A stretch of DNA of 64,000 nt, taken from the NCBI GenBank assembly GCA_004026145.2, contig CP034984.1:248001-312000 (forward strand), read 5' to 3'. Below, piece after piece: positions 23,158-34,453 of the stretch. Below the pieces are notes generated by a model. That model saw only the letters and a list, made by a program, of their open reading frames with translations, made no database searches and had not been told where the DNA came from. Each line of letters opens with the position of its first letter. Position 1 is the first letter of the stretch. The position numbers and the translations under genes are program-made. The DNA comes from Takifugu bimaculatus (lineage: Eukaryota > Chordata > Actinopteri > Tetraodontiformes > Tetraodontidae).

Positions 23158-23817
23158 TTACAGACATTTTAGGACATAGAAGTTACAGGAAGTTCCCCTC
23201 GGACAGCTGCACAGCGTGCCGATGCGCGCTCCTTTACGCACGGCGCACGGCTCCCCGGCGTCACACTGCAACAAGAGGAAGGAAGCAAAATGAGTTGTAA
23301 ACACAGATCTGTGGTCAAAGAGGAGCGTTTCAATATCGCCTAAAAGTCACATTGGTGGTGTGTATCAGTAGAACATCCGTTTTTCTGCTTTATTTCTATT
23401 TTAGTGGTTCTTGCACATGTCCCCCAGTTACGTCTTCCCCTTCGCTGTCAAACAACACAAGAACTTAAACAAACCGATGGCAGCCATCCAAGCTTCTTCT
23501 CCAGAGGCATCTCTTTGCTTCTCAGCTTCTCCAACACTTCTTGCAACGCATCGATCTGATGGAGTGAACAACACAAACACACACCATGTCCTGAAACTGG
23601 AAAACAAACAAACAAACAAACAAACAAACAAAAAAGGCACATTTGAAATGCACACAATAAATTCATTTTTAAAGCGTCTCACCAGGTCTTTCTCCTGTTG
23701 GGTTTTAATGGGGAAGTCCGAGGAGCGGGTCTCCAGCGAGGAGTCATCGGCGCTGGCCAGCCGCAGCCATGCGCAGCAGCAGGTAACCACCACGAAGAGG
23801 GTTCGGGCTCTGACCAT
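23158..23817 (-). CDS. cart: Cocaine- and amphetamine-regulated transcript (CART) neuropeptide precursor
   Basis: Secreted neuropeptide precursor acting in feeding, stress and reward circuits. Three exons on the minus strand, 23683-23817, 23475-23555 and 23158-23265, encode 107 residues, typical for CART. Residues 1 to about 23 form a signal peptide (hydrophobic LFVVVTCCCAWL, then LASA). The conserved helix is ALQEVLEKLRSKEMPL, followed by a dibasic KK processing site. The last exon holds the knot with all six cysteines (CDAGEPC, AVRKGARIGTLC, CPRGTSC, VLKCL). The usual VPMC is replaced by PSC. An upstream in-frame ATG (23895) would block the signal peptide, so the start at 23817 is preferred. 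Teleosts have several CART paralogues and I cannot say which this is. Confidence 0.93.
23601..23636. repeat. (CAAA)n microsatellite in CART intron 1
   Basis: About eight copies of a CAAA-type tetranucleotide, seen directly. Confidence 0.9.
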
Positions 23818-23880
23818 GGTCCTGGAGGGATGCGTCTGCTCAGGCTGGGGTCTGTGGAAATGTCCATCGGTCCCTTCAGG

Positions 23881-23887
23881 TTTTATA
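23881..23887 (-). promoter_or_regulatory. TATA box of the CART gene
   Basis: CTATAAAACC on the minus strand, 64 bp before the start codon. This predicts transcription start near 23855 and a short 5' leader, which supports the ATG at 23817. Confidence 0.7.
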
Positions 23888-24532
23888 GGCTCCAAAAAAC
23901 ACCACTGACATCAGTTCGTGTGTAAAATATTTATGGCCATCTCCTGACACGGGTGACATCGATCAGCACCTTTGCATCTCAGGCTAAATGACGACGTGAT
24001 GAATGGTTAAAGGTGGCTTTTCATTTTATAAAGCATATTTGCCCAAGTGAACTCCAGGGTGGATTGAGGATCAGATTCATTTTCGTTGGTCTATTTTAAT
24101 ATTTAAAACTTTCAACCTTCTCAATCAAACACACACATGATACATGAATGCCTAATTTGTTTTCACGATCAACCTGGAATAACGTGAAAATAACTAAAAG
24201 ACAACATTCTAAGACATTTAGAGGGCACTCATGGACACAATAAACATGCCTCTGAGTCTGTAGTGTAATTTTTTCCAGTTTGCAGGACGTTCACAGATCT
24301 ATTCATCTCCTCTGCCCCGGACCAATAAAGATGCAGACCTCAGGTTAAACCAGGCTGACATCAATCTATAAACACAATTTCATTTCCTCTTAAACAACCA
24401 TACGCTCACCCCAGGTAATGTGTCTGTCATTCACTATGTCTACTGGTATCTGGTAGTAATAAACACAGAGAAATGTCTTTAATGCTCCATATGTTATATC
24501 TATGCAGAAAGAACAATTTTCACATTTTTCTA

Positions 24533-24584
<52 letters not shown>

Positions 24585-24587
24585 CAG
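24533..24587. repeat. Poly-C tract joined to a (CA)n microsatellite
   Basis: Seventeen C followed by about eighteen CA units with one interruption, between the divergent CART and yju2 genes. Confidence 0.95.
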
Positions 24588-24773
24588 TGATTTGCCTATT
24601 TTAGAGAGTCAAACATGCAAGTGTCTCATCGCAGCCACAAGGGGCAGCAACACAGCTCGGAAGCGTTCACACTCGGTGTAACGCAAGCGGAAGTGAGCTG
24701 TGCGCCCTCTCACCACCGAGCGACATTATACAAGTGTTTTGTTTTCACTTTGGGGATTTGAACATAAACCACA

Positions 24774-26644
24774 ATGTCTGAAAGAAAGGTTTTGAATGTA
24801 AGTATGAGATTGCGCTCCAAAGTATTTATTTTAAAGCCTCAGGAATTATGTAAAACTAAGAGCGATGGCAGCAAGCTAATGTTAGCTTAAATGCTAAGCA
24901 TGATTATTAGTGCTAGGAAGGAAAACGTTCAAAAGCTGTTAATAAACGATATATTTGTTGCATTTTTTGGGTTATGCTTTTCACTGACACGTTTATCTTT
25001 TTCCTTTATAGAAATACTATCCTCCGGATTTTGATCCAGCTAAAATCCCCAAACTTAAACTACCTAAAGATCGTCAGTATGTGGTCAGATTGATGGCTCC
25101 TTTTAACATGAGGTACGTTATAAACAAGAAAGTAATATATTCATCAGGTTGTCCTGTCCGTTCCTAAAGCTTAGCTAATTGTGCAACTGTGCAAAATATT
25201 TGTATTGAATCCAACAGTCTGATTTTTGCATTCAATTACGCATTAAAACGTGACCTTTAATGGATTTATGTTAACTGACTGGATGTTTGCAGGTGTAAAA
25301 CATGTGGTGAGTATATCTACAAAGGGAAGAAGTTCAATGCTCGCAAGGAAACCGTTCAGAATCAGCTGTACTTGGGGCTGCCAATATTCCGGTTCTACAT
25401 CAAATGCACCCGGTGTCTTGCTGAGATTACATTCAAGGTTAGCCTATTTTAAAAAAAATGATTTTTCTCTTTTTTCTTGTGAAACAAAAAAAACAACTCC
25501 GGGTCGTCGGGTTATTCATCAAATCATTTAAGCTGTTGTTTCACATGTTATTACCATAGACAGACCCAGAAAATACGGACTACGCCATGGAACACGGTGC
25601 AACGCGAAACTTTCAAGCAGAGAAGTTGATTGAAGAGGAGGAGAAAAGAATTCAACAGGAGCGGGAGGATGAAGAACTGAATAACCCAATGAAGGTGAGT
25701 GTAAAAATCCTTTACGGATATATATGGTATATTTTAAATGGTGTTAAAGATGAGCAATGCTAGGATCTCACATTCTTTGTCAGGTGTTGGAGAACCGCAC
25801 TAAAGATTCCAAGATGGAGATGGAGGTCCTGGAGAATCTACAGGAGCTGAAAGAGCTGAACCAGCGGCAGGCTCGGGTGGACTTTGAGGGAATGATTGAA
25901 CAGTACCGAGAACTGGAGAGGGCAGAGAAGGAAAGGGAAAAAGAAGAGGATGAGCGAGAGACCAAGTGAGTGAGGTGGCTCTGATTGAGTCTCTTCTCTC
26001 GTGTCTCATTCATTGTTAAACTGATCACCTGAATGTGTCCTCAGAGAGATGCTGGAACGTGCCTTCGTGAAAAGACTCAGAGACACAGATGACGACGGCG
26101 AATTTTCTTTGCCTCCAAAGAAATCCAGTGCAGACAGCAGACCGACAGACATCCTCACCACCGACAAGCCTGCAGAGGGTCAGGTAGGTGTCACCATCAC
26201 ATTCAGCTGCTTAGGATGAACATGTGAGCGGGGAGATCACTGACGTGTTGTGGGTTGAGCAGGGAACATCAGGTACTGGGGTGAAGAAGGCCAAGTCGGA
26301 GAGCTGGGAGAGGAGTGTGGGGACGCTGAGAGGTAGAGGGGCTCTGGGGTCCCTGGTCGTACGGAAGAAGCCGCTCTCAGCAAGCAGCGAACCTCCTGTG
26401 GCGACTCCTGCAGCTTCCACTTCACCAGCAGGTGAGGTCACATCCGCTGCTCGTAGCCAGACCCGTTGGGCGTCTTTGAGGACGTCCTTGTCAGTGCGTG
26501 AATATGGTCTGTCTGATCCTGAAGGTTCTGTGTTTTCCAGATTCAAAGTCATCGTCTGCTGACGTCTGCCGATCCACAGACGCACAAAACGGATCATCGT
26601 CCCTCAGCCTGCTGGGGGCATATTCAGACAGCGACAGCGAATAG
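24774..26644 (+). CDS. yju2: YJU2 (CCDC94) splicing factor
   Basis: CWC16-family protein that joins the spliceosome at branching and promotes the first step of splicing; nuclear. Eight exons: 24774-24797, 25012-25112, 25293-25437, 25560-25694, 25784-25965, 26045-26183, 26263-26431, 26541-26644. They join in phase to 332 residues (human about 323). The N-terminus MSERKVLN, KYYPPDFDPAKIPKLKLP and VVRLMAPFNMRCKTCGEYI is nearly invariant. Two CxxC pairs (CKTC and CTRC) form the zinc site. A charged coiled coil follows (VLENRTKDSKMEMEVLENLQ, then E/R-rich repeats). The tail keeps SWERSVGTLRGRG and ends LLGAYSDSDSE. The gene is divergent from CART, with 957 bp between start codons, and sits 2.3 kb upstream of shd, as in human. 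Confidence 0.97.
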
Positions 26645-26780
26645 CAACGCTTTAGAAGCAGGTGACAGATGTACAGGTGTATAACTCATACCACAGAGAA
26701 GAGGGCTGGAGTCTTTGTTAAACCCTTATTTTTGTGGCATTCACTTCCTGACAATGTATCAAATGTGGATATTGGTTCTT

Positions 26781-26786
26781 ATTAAA
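26781..26786 (+). terminator. Poly(A) signal of yju2 (ATTAAA)
   Basis: ATTAAA variant signal about 137 nt after the stop codon. Confidence 0.45.
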
Positions 26787-27304
26787 ATGTTGACCCTTAA
26801 ATCTTGGTCTGCAACATGTTCTGAATTTCAACACTGTTATGCTAAAAATATTGTATTAATACCTGTTTTAGTGTGAAGTCCTTTCTTCAAAACAGTTATT
26901 TAAAAACGTAAGACTTGGATATTACATCTGCTCTTTCTTAACCTTGAATGGATCGAAGATTTATCATAAACCTCTGGATTATGAAGCCTTTGTGGAGCAG
27001 CACGTTAAAGCTGTTTACATATTAATATAATCTGGAGTGTAGAGGAAGTAGTAGGTGTCCCTTTTATCTTACAAATATGAGGGAATTTTAAAGAACAGCT
27101 CATTTATAGATGAAGGAGTCCCTCTGGAATCAGGGAGGTTTTATCTGCTTTTAATCTGAAGGTTGTGAGTTCGAGCCTAGCATGGGGCATTTTGTTTGTC
27201 CACCAGGACAACAAACACTCAGGACGAGTGTCCTTTGTGTCCCTGAGTAGGTCTTTTGACCCACTCCTTGAACCTGACACATGGACTCTGCCCACTTCCA
27301 GCAC

Positions 27305-28047
27305 ATATAGATGCATCTATAGATGGATGCAGGACCACCACCTCCAACTTAACCTTGGTAAAACTTAAGCTTCTGGTTTTATAATCCAATCATTACAGCA
27401 TTGACATCGGAGGCGTCACGTTGTCTCTTTGCTCCGACCAAAGCTGTTCAAAATCTTGGAGTCATGACTGAAGATCTGCTGTCTATTTCTGTTCCTGGTA
27501 TCTCAGTCTTGTGGCACACTTGCTTTATTCAGCATCAGAAAAAGCAGGCGGTTCCTAACCCAGCTGCTGGCACAAGCCTTGGTTGCATTGACGACTTCTT
27601 GACTTCTTCCTTGCTGGACCTGCTCTCTTTCTTGACACATCTTATTTGAGCCCATGTTGCATCCTTTGCGTTCCACATTTGAGTGTCGTCTGGCAAAGGT
27701 GTCTGTGGAGCCACAGCAAGCCAGACTATTTTCATACCATGTTCCCCAATGGGGGAATGACCTCCAAAGCTCTGCAGAGCAGGGGCAACCCCCTGTTCCT
27801 ACAAGAAGCCATTAAAGACACATCTTGTCTCGGAGCACTTATCTTTTCCCTCCCGTCTCCTCCTGTTTCTATCCCTCTTCCCTCCCTCCCTGCAGCTCTA
27901 CACCGTTAGTATCACCTGTACCAGGTACTTCACGTCCGCAAGGTTGTGTTTTATTCATATTGGTCTCAATCGCATAGTGGCTTAAGTGTCTCGCTGTAAA
28001 CCGCGTTGGGCAAAAAAGTCTGCTAAATGCCTAAAATGTACATGTAA
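27305..28047 (+). mobile_element. Degenerate L2-type LINE 3' end
   Basis: Fragments resembling the end of a fish L2/Maui-type reverse transcriptase are visible (WMQDHHLQLNLGKT near 27330-27368, then AVQNLGVMTEDLL near 27440). They are scattered over shifted frames. The segment ends in the usual tail with CTGCTAAATGCCTAAAATG (about 28017-28040). A tRNA-B-box-like GGTTGTGAGTTCGAGCC at 27161-27177 just before it may be part of a SINE. Nothing here is functional. Confidence 0.65.
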
Positions 28048-28344
28048 GGTAAAGCGTAATTTGGCAGTAGTTGATGTCGGACGCTTTAATGTCGACCGTA
28101 CTAAAATGTGTGCGCCCTCCCCTTTAACGCTCCTTTAAGCCTGTTGTGTCCACAGCGTCGCCGACGGTCTCGGTCGGTCTGCGTCTGCTAACATTAGCCG
28201 ACTGACCCGCTTGGCTCGGGAGCTGGTCGAATTATACGGACGGACATGGTCTATTTTTAGGCTCGACTGGGTTCAAACAAAAGATCGGATGGTGACCAAA
28301 AAGACGTAACTGGAACACGAAGCCGTCAATGCCGAGAAAGAAGG

Positions 28345-28350
28345 TGAGCC
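28345..28350 (+). other. Possible donor of an shd 5' UTR exon
   Basis: An exon-like segment ends CCGAGAAAGAAG and is followed by GTGAGC. The coding exon of shd begins after an acceptor (TTATTCCCAG, four bases before its ATG). A non-coding first exon ending near 28344 is the simplest reading. Confidence 0.4.
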
Positions 28351-28932
28351 GATAGAAGGAACGTTAGCCGACACTTGAGAGCGTTTAGCCGAGTTAGCCG
28401 AGTTAGCTTGGGCATATTTAAAGAGCAGGCGGTTGACCATCAATTGTTAGACTGACATGCATCTAATATACTGTTTTTCTAGGCTTTGTGGTGGCTAAAC
28501 CTAGTAAAACACTCCCCGCTGACTCTGATATGTTTAGGGATTTACTGTGTGTCTGTTGTAAATAAGTAATTTAACACCTGAATGCTAGCTGGCTGTGGTC
28601 AGTGTTTTGATTTTTGTAGCTGGCTAATGTTTATAGCAGAGGTCGTTCATTGTTTCAGTCTTGAGAGATAAGTAGAATATTTTTATTCGACCTGTTGATT
28701 GATGTCTGTCCTCTTCTGGCTATCACTGACTGCAGGAGGTCATTCATTATTTACGAAATTAATTTCTCCAGCCAGGTTTACAACATAATCTTATGTAGAA
28801 TGTCTATGTATTTATGGTGATTTTGGAATATTAAGTGATATGTTTTGTTTGTTTGTTTGTTTGTTTTAAAAAGAGGTTTATTTAACCTAGTTACGCGTCC
28901 ACCTTCTGCCCCCTTACCTTATTCCCAGATCC

Positions 28933-30968
28933 ATGGCAAAGTGGTTGAAGCTGAACTTTGGCAGCAAGCGTGACCCTCCGCAGCCCCCGAGGCCAGATTA
29001 CAGTGAAAGTGAGATTCTGCGGGCGTACAGAGCTCAGAAGGAGCTGGACTTTGAAGACCCTTACGAGCACACGGATAAAGAGCATCAGAATGGTGAATTC
29101 AGTCCCACTGTGATCCTCCCTTCTTTCCCAGCATTCGGATCGGTGTTGCCTAATGGCATGGAGGTGAGAAGTGCACGATGGTTTTAGAGAGGCATGAGTA
29201 AAGATTCTTATGTTCATAACTAGACAGACACTGTATGGTGGTTTGTTTTGTGGTTTTTTTAGATAAATTCAGCATTGGATAAAGTCTGTTGATCTTTGAT
29301 ATTGATATTTATCTTTGAGTTGATATTTGTCTGGTTCCAGGTGAAAGTGGTGTCCCCCAAACACAGACTAATTAAAGTGGACTCTCAGGAGTTTGGCCGC
29401 TGCAAGGTGCCTTTGAGTCCTGTTGCTGTGCAGGAAGAACCTGTGAGAACTTGCTTTACTTTCCAGTTTAATTTGTCCTAATTGCATCCCCCGTTTTCTT
29501 TTTCTCATTTGTGGCAGTGACTGTTGTTCCTCTCTCCCCACCAAGGTGATCCCATCTGCCCCGTCAGCGTTGGAGGGCGACACAGACTACTCTGACCCAT
29601 TTGACGTGCGTCCAGACCCCAGGGGCAGACCACACTGGGAAACCAAATCTACATCGACAGACTGCTGCAGCTACATGGAGCCATTTGAGGCCCAGCGGAT
29701 CATTTCTGGTGAGGCATCATGTCACTGGAGCATTTTCTTTTTTCTTTTTGTTGTTTAACAAGTAGAAAACTATCATATTGCACCTTGACTGTCTCACCTG
29801 TGCAGAAATGCAGCACAGTAAGATAACCAACAGGTCTGGGAGCGGAGATGGTGGCCAGTTATACGATAACCCCTATGAGGAGAGGACACGTCAGCACCAT
29901 CAGGCTGCTCCCTCGGTACAGAAGTCTCACCGGGTCGAAGCTGGACGCGTCCCGATGGACAGCAGGGAGAGCCGACTGCCTCAGGACGACGAGAGGCCAG
30001 CTGATGAATACGACCAGCCCTGGGAGTGGAAGAAGGACAACATCTCTAAAGCTTTAGCAGGTGAACGGGAGCTCTGCTCGTTTCACTCCTCGCACGTTCG
30101 GCAAAAATCCAACTTTCTGCATCTGCGTGTGGCCCCAGTTCAGTTTGAAGGGGCCGAACGAGAGCGCTCGCGGGCGCAGACGGACCAGTCCTGGCTCACC
30201 AAGCCAGGTAACATGATGAGCTCCGCAGAGTCCACGACACTCCGCCTGGTTGGGGACACTCCTCCGCGCCTGGGGGAGAGAGTGGACCCGTCTGTGCCCC
30301 TGGAGAGACAAGTGTAGGTGGAATTCAGCATCCTGAACTCAAATGGTTGCGTTTCCTGCTTCTCACCCCTGTCACTGATTATCATTCAGAGGGTTTTTTG
30401 GTTTGACAGCGAAACAGCAGCTTTGTGGTGTCTCCTGTAGGTGGTATCACGGCACCCTGAGCCGCTCGGAGGCAGAGAGCCTGCTGACCCTGTGTAAGGA
30501 GAGCTCCTACCTGGTGAGGAACAGCCAGACGTGCAGGAGCGACTACTCGCTGTCGCTCAGGTAGACATTTCTGCATTTTCTGCTCTGTCCATTGTGGTTA
30601 TTGTGTAAAGTCTCTGTCTCGTCAGTTTATGCTGTTCTAAATCAAAACCAACCCTCATAAATCCTGCTGCCGGTGTGTTAAGATGAAACGTCGCTGTATT
30701 GTCTGAAACAGAATACACACCACGAACCATCATTCCAGTTTGGAATGAATTGGAATAACGAGTTTTCCTCTTTCCCGTCAGGAGCTGTAAGGGCTTCATG
30801 CACATGAAGTTCACCCAGTCCGCAGACGGCCGTTACGTTCTGGGGGAGAACAGCCCCCCCTTCTTCACCATCCCCGAGGTCATTCATTACTACACCACAC
30901 ACAAGCTGCCCATCAGGGGAGCCGAGCACATGTCCCTGCTGTACCCCGTCATCGTGCAGACCCTCTGA
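28933..30968 (+). CDS. shd: SH2 domain-containing adaptor protein D
   Basis: Adaptor of the SHB/SHD/SHE/SHF family that links tyrosine kinases to downstream partners; in mammals a likely Abl substrate, enriched in brain. Eight coding exons: 28933-29163, 29341-29442, 29546-29708, 29806-30060, 30139-30313, 30441-30560, 30782-30968 plus a probable 5' UTR exon; the seven coding ones give 410 residues. The start MAKWLKLNF and SEILRAYRAQKELDFEDPYE is family-specific. Candidate phosphotyrosine motifs follow: DYSDPF, SYMEPF, LYDNPYEE. Then DERPADEYDQPWEWKKD, and the SH2 domain from about residue 310 (WYHGTLSRSEAESLL, SYLVRNS, HMKFTQ), ending LLYPVIVQTL. The donor of the 30139 exon is read as CAAGT|GTAGGT. 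An earlier donor would put a stop in frame. Confidence 0.94.
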
Positions 30969-31679
30969 CAGCCATGCGGCTCTGTCACCTTTCCCCTGGT
31001 GCTACTGAACACAACACGCATTCAATAGTCCCGTCTACGCGTCCGTCATGTTCTGCCATCTTTTCTGATGGTAACTGCAGTAACCACACTGGCGGCCGGC
31101 GCGTAAATATGCACGTGAACTGTCTTTATTCCCCCAGGATCAGCCAAGCTCGGTGCTGATCAGTAGCTGAACGCTGTTAGGTAAAAAGAAACTTGCTGTA
31201 GAGACACTAGAATTGAGACCCCACCCCCCCCCCCCCCCATTGTTGCAGAGACAAAACTGAGTTGCCAGGTTAGTCGAAGGGCCACGGTTGTGTGAGGGTG
31301 ATGATTCACCAAAGGCAGCAGTTGCCACAGGGATTTGAAGTGGAAGATGCAGTGAAAACGGTGTTGTCCCACCTGGCGACGCTTTGAGTTTAATCCCTTA
31401 AGTGTTAAATATCAGCCAAACGCTTTTATGTCTCCCGGGCTGGTTTCAGGGGCCCGTGAATGTTCTCCGATGCTGTAGCTCTGTGTCCTCCAGTCACATG
31501 GGAACGAAAAAACTGACCAACACGACCCGTTATCGTGTCAGACTCCTGCGATTCTACTTTAGACGATAATAAGTACAGTATTTTATCAAGAGCTTGTAGC
31601 TTTGTGACCATGCAAAGAAGCTTTGGTAGATTATTTACTGTTATTTGATGGTTTTATAAGACGTACAATGTCTGTTTAA

Positions 31680-31685
31680 AATAAA
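31680..31685 (+). terminator. Poly(A) signal of shd
   Basis: AATAAA about 710 nt after the shd stop codon, giving a 3' UTR that contains a poly-C tract (31220-31238). Confidence 0.55.
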
Positions 31686-32052
31686 GTTTCCTGTTTTTAA
31701 ACTGCCTGTGCTGTTTATTGCATTTTAAATTTTTTATATTAATTAAATAGTTTAGCAAATCACCATTGAGGATAAATTCCAAACTTAAAATTGACAACAA
31801 TAGACGGTAAATCACAATAAGGGCGTCACAGGTTAGCTAGCAGGTAGCATTCCTATAATAGAATGGATAATCAAATAGATATTTGCAGTTTAGACTTGGC
31901 GTAAAGAAAGTATTTTAGTTTTCAGAGAAGTTTAAAAAATCTAAATGATCATTGGTAACTTCTCAGCGTTAGGATTTAACAGGAACGTCGGTAAATTATG
32001 CTAATTTCTTCCTCCACTACGATGCCGCTGTGTGTTTGAATGGCTGGATGAG

Positions 32053-32088
32053 GTCACGTGATCCGCTACTAGCGCTCTAATTGGCTGA
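32053..32088. promoter_or_regulatory. E-box plus inverted CCAAT cluster
   Basis: GGTCACGTGATC, the palindromic core bound by USF/TFE-type bHLH factors, is followed after about 18 bp by ATTGGC (inverted CCAAT). The pairing looks promoter-like, but I find no gene beginning here. Confidence 0.35.
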
Positions 32089-33809
32089 TCATAAACCTGG
32101 TGGCGATCACAGATGTAAGAAACTTTTTAATTTAATCAATATTTTATAGTTTGGTTAATAGCTTATTGATATTTTACTTATTTAAAAATGTATTTATATT
32201 TTAGACCTGAGCTGCAGCTTTAGAGAGAATGGACCTGCGTAGCCCTGCATGTTATTAAAGGTCAAACCATAGTTGTTGTATATGCACTACATATGGAAAA
32301 CTTAACATCCTGTGATATCCTCATTATAAAGGAGACATGGATTTTGCAGCTCCAGTTGAATGTACTTGGTGGGAGAGTGGCAGAGGTGGTTCTTTTTATT
32401 CTAAAGACCCACTTAAGTGACCTTGGCTGTGTCATCTGATCCCTCAGCAACCAGCTCGGGTCACCATGAGAGGCTGCAGAGACTCTGGGGAAAAACTGTG
32501 ATATAGATTCAAGCTAAAAAGAAAAAAGGCCTCATTTTGATGTAAAAACCAAATCCCTGATAGTACATGTGTGGGTTGCGCGTGTCACCAGACCAGCTCG
32601 GTTCTAGTGCACACAGGATGCTTTTGTTCATGCTTAATGGACTGAAATGAAGAATTTATCGCAGTCTGCCGGCAGAACTCCTGTTGAAATCCCACGTTCA
32701 GCTTCAGCCGTGTCAACCCGCTCAGCCCAAGCCCGTCAGGCTCTGGTAGGTTTACCCCTACCCCCTCGGTCTGCAGACATCCCAGAGAAGACAAAGACCG
32801 GCACCACAATTGGTACCTCTGTGCCCAGGGGTTCTTCTTAATCCTCCAGACCCCTCGCTGGTTGAAGCTTTGCAAGAGTAGAACGTTCCACACTCAAGAC
32901 ATGCAAGTTAAATGATTAATTTAGTGTGAATATATGCTTTATTTCTATATCCTGTTGTCCCCTTTTTTGTTCCACTCCCCCACTCATCTATCTCAGACGC
33001 TCTGCCTCCAGTAGGCTGTGTAGTCTGGCTCAGCCTCGGGTCGAACCAAAGGGATGTCTGATTCAGGAGGACTGTGGTGATTAATCTGCATCCAGGGCAA
33101 AGGCAGCCTGCAGGGCACCTGCACACGTAGAGCCACTCACTTATAGGCCTGTCTGACCCTTTTTCGTGGCTTTGCTTTGAGTGGCTGTCTGACACGATGC
33201 CTTCTCTCCCCGCAGCACCCAAACACCTCCATCCCAGCGACACAGAAGAGCGCCCGTCAGCTGGACTGTCCCCAGTACAGTGAGACAGTAGGTAACCGAC
33301 TTCTCGAGCTTTCCAGTCCTATAAAGTAAGGCTTAGATCGAGGGCCATGACCCATACACGGTTATCTAGGAAGCTCTCTTTGCCAGACCTTCCATTTGCT
33401 TACAACATCTCGGCCTGCATCTGCCCCGAAAAGGCAGCTCCAAATAGAACCTAAAAAGGGCCAGTTTTCATAAATCTTTAGTTTTCTGAGAAAATCATTT
33501 ATATATGACGTGTACGTAGTCATTGCAGTTATGTAATGACATATATGCGCCACTAGGCGGAGACAGTGAGCCATGCGCGTCTCTGGAACCGCCGGTCCAC
33601 TTCACCTCCATCCCAGTCTTCACCTCCATCCCAGTCTGACCATTTCAAAACTATCTGCAGTCTGTTTCCCTTCAGTGTCGAGCTTTTGAAGTCATTGTTT
33701 GGGTTTAAGACAGTAGAAATCATTATGTTTTTTGTGTTAAAAAAATATTCCGATTCTGGTTTGGACAGTGATATTAAAACCCTTTAGAGTTTTACAGAAC
33801 AAAAGTTGG

Positions 33810-33885
33810 GATTAATCATGGTTTAAGAGAATTCAACCGGATTTATGTTGAATTCAGGTGGAATTCTCTTTAACCATGAATAATC
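33810..33885. repeat. Imperfect inverted repeat (hairpin)
   Basis: The 28-nt arms 33810-33837 and 33858-33885 are complementary at 25 of 28 positions around a 20-nt loop. Each arm contains CATGGTT and AGAGAATTC in mirrored order. Probably the core of a small foldback element. Confidence 0.75.
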
Positions 33886-34453
33886 TTGGATCTGAATGAC
33901 TGAGAACATTGCTCGAAAGGTTGATTATTTATGAAGTTGTGCTTTTTAGAGGGACTCAAACGAAATGTCGAAAACTATTGAAATGTTTTGTGCGCCTTAA
34001 ATATACGATAACTAACTCAGATGAAGAAAGAGAGCAGGAATTCGCTCCCATGGAATTAGTATAATCCCGAATTAATCACAAGCAACCAAAGTTTATGCCC
34101 TGCGAAGGCGTTATGTAATTCCACCGCATGGATTCTAAGATAATATGTAAATCCATAGGGGGAATTCAGAGAACGTGAATAGCCAACGTACTGTCCAATC
34201 CACGTGGAGGAGTTGTGTACACTTTAGGGAGCCTCCAGCGGAAAGACGCGCCCTTCGGCCGGTGCGTAATAAAGGCTGACACGTCCTGCGCTCACCTGAT
34301 TCAGCACCGCTGGGGGCAGGTAGAGGGAGAGAGCCGGAAGAACACGCAGGTCGAGCTCACAACTCCATGTGTTTTTAAAAGCAAAGCCACAGCTCACCGC
34401 TCTGCCCAGCCTGCGCCCCGGTTCTGCCGACAGACGCGATCTGTCCCTGAAAC

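Larger units (their letters stand above)
31700..34200. other. Intergenic sequence between shd and plpp2
   Basis: No gene found. It contains an E-box/CCAAT cluster (32050-32090) and an imperfect palindrome (33810-33885), both listed separately. Confidence 0.6.

Noticed and set aside
23818..23895. Longer CART start at an upstream in-frame ATG
   Set aside because: It would put about 26 polar residues before the signal peptide and overlaps the TATA box, so it is probably not transcribed.
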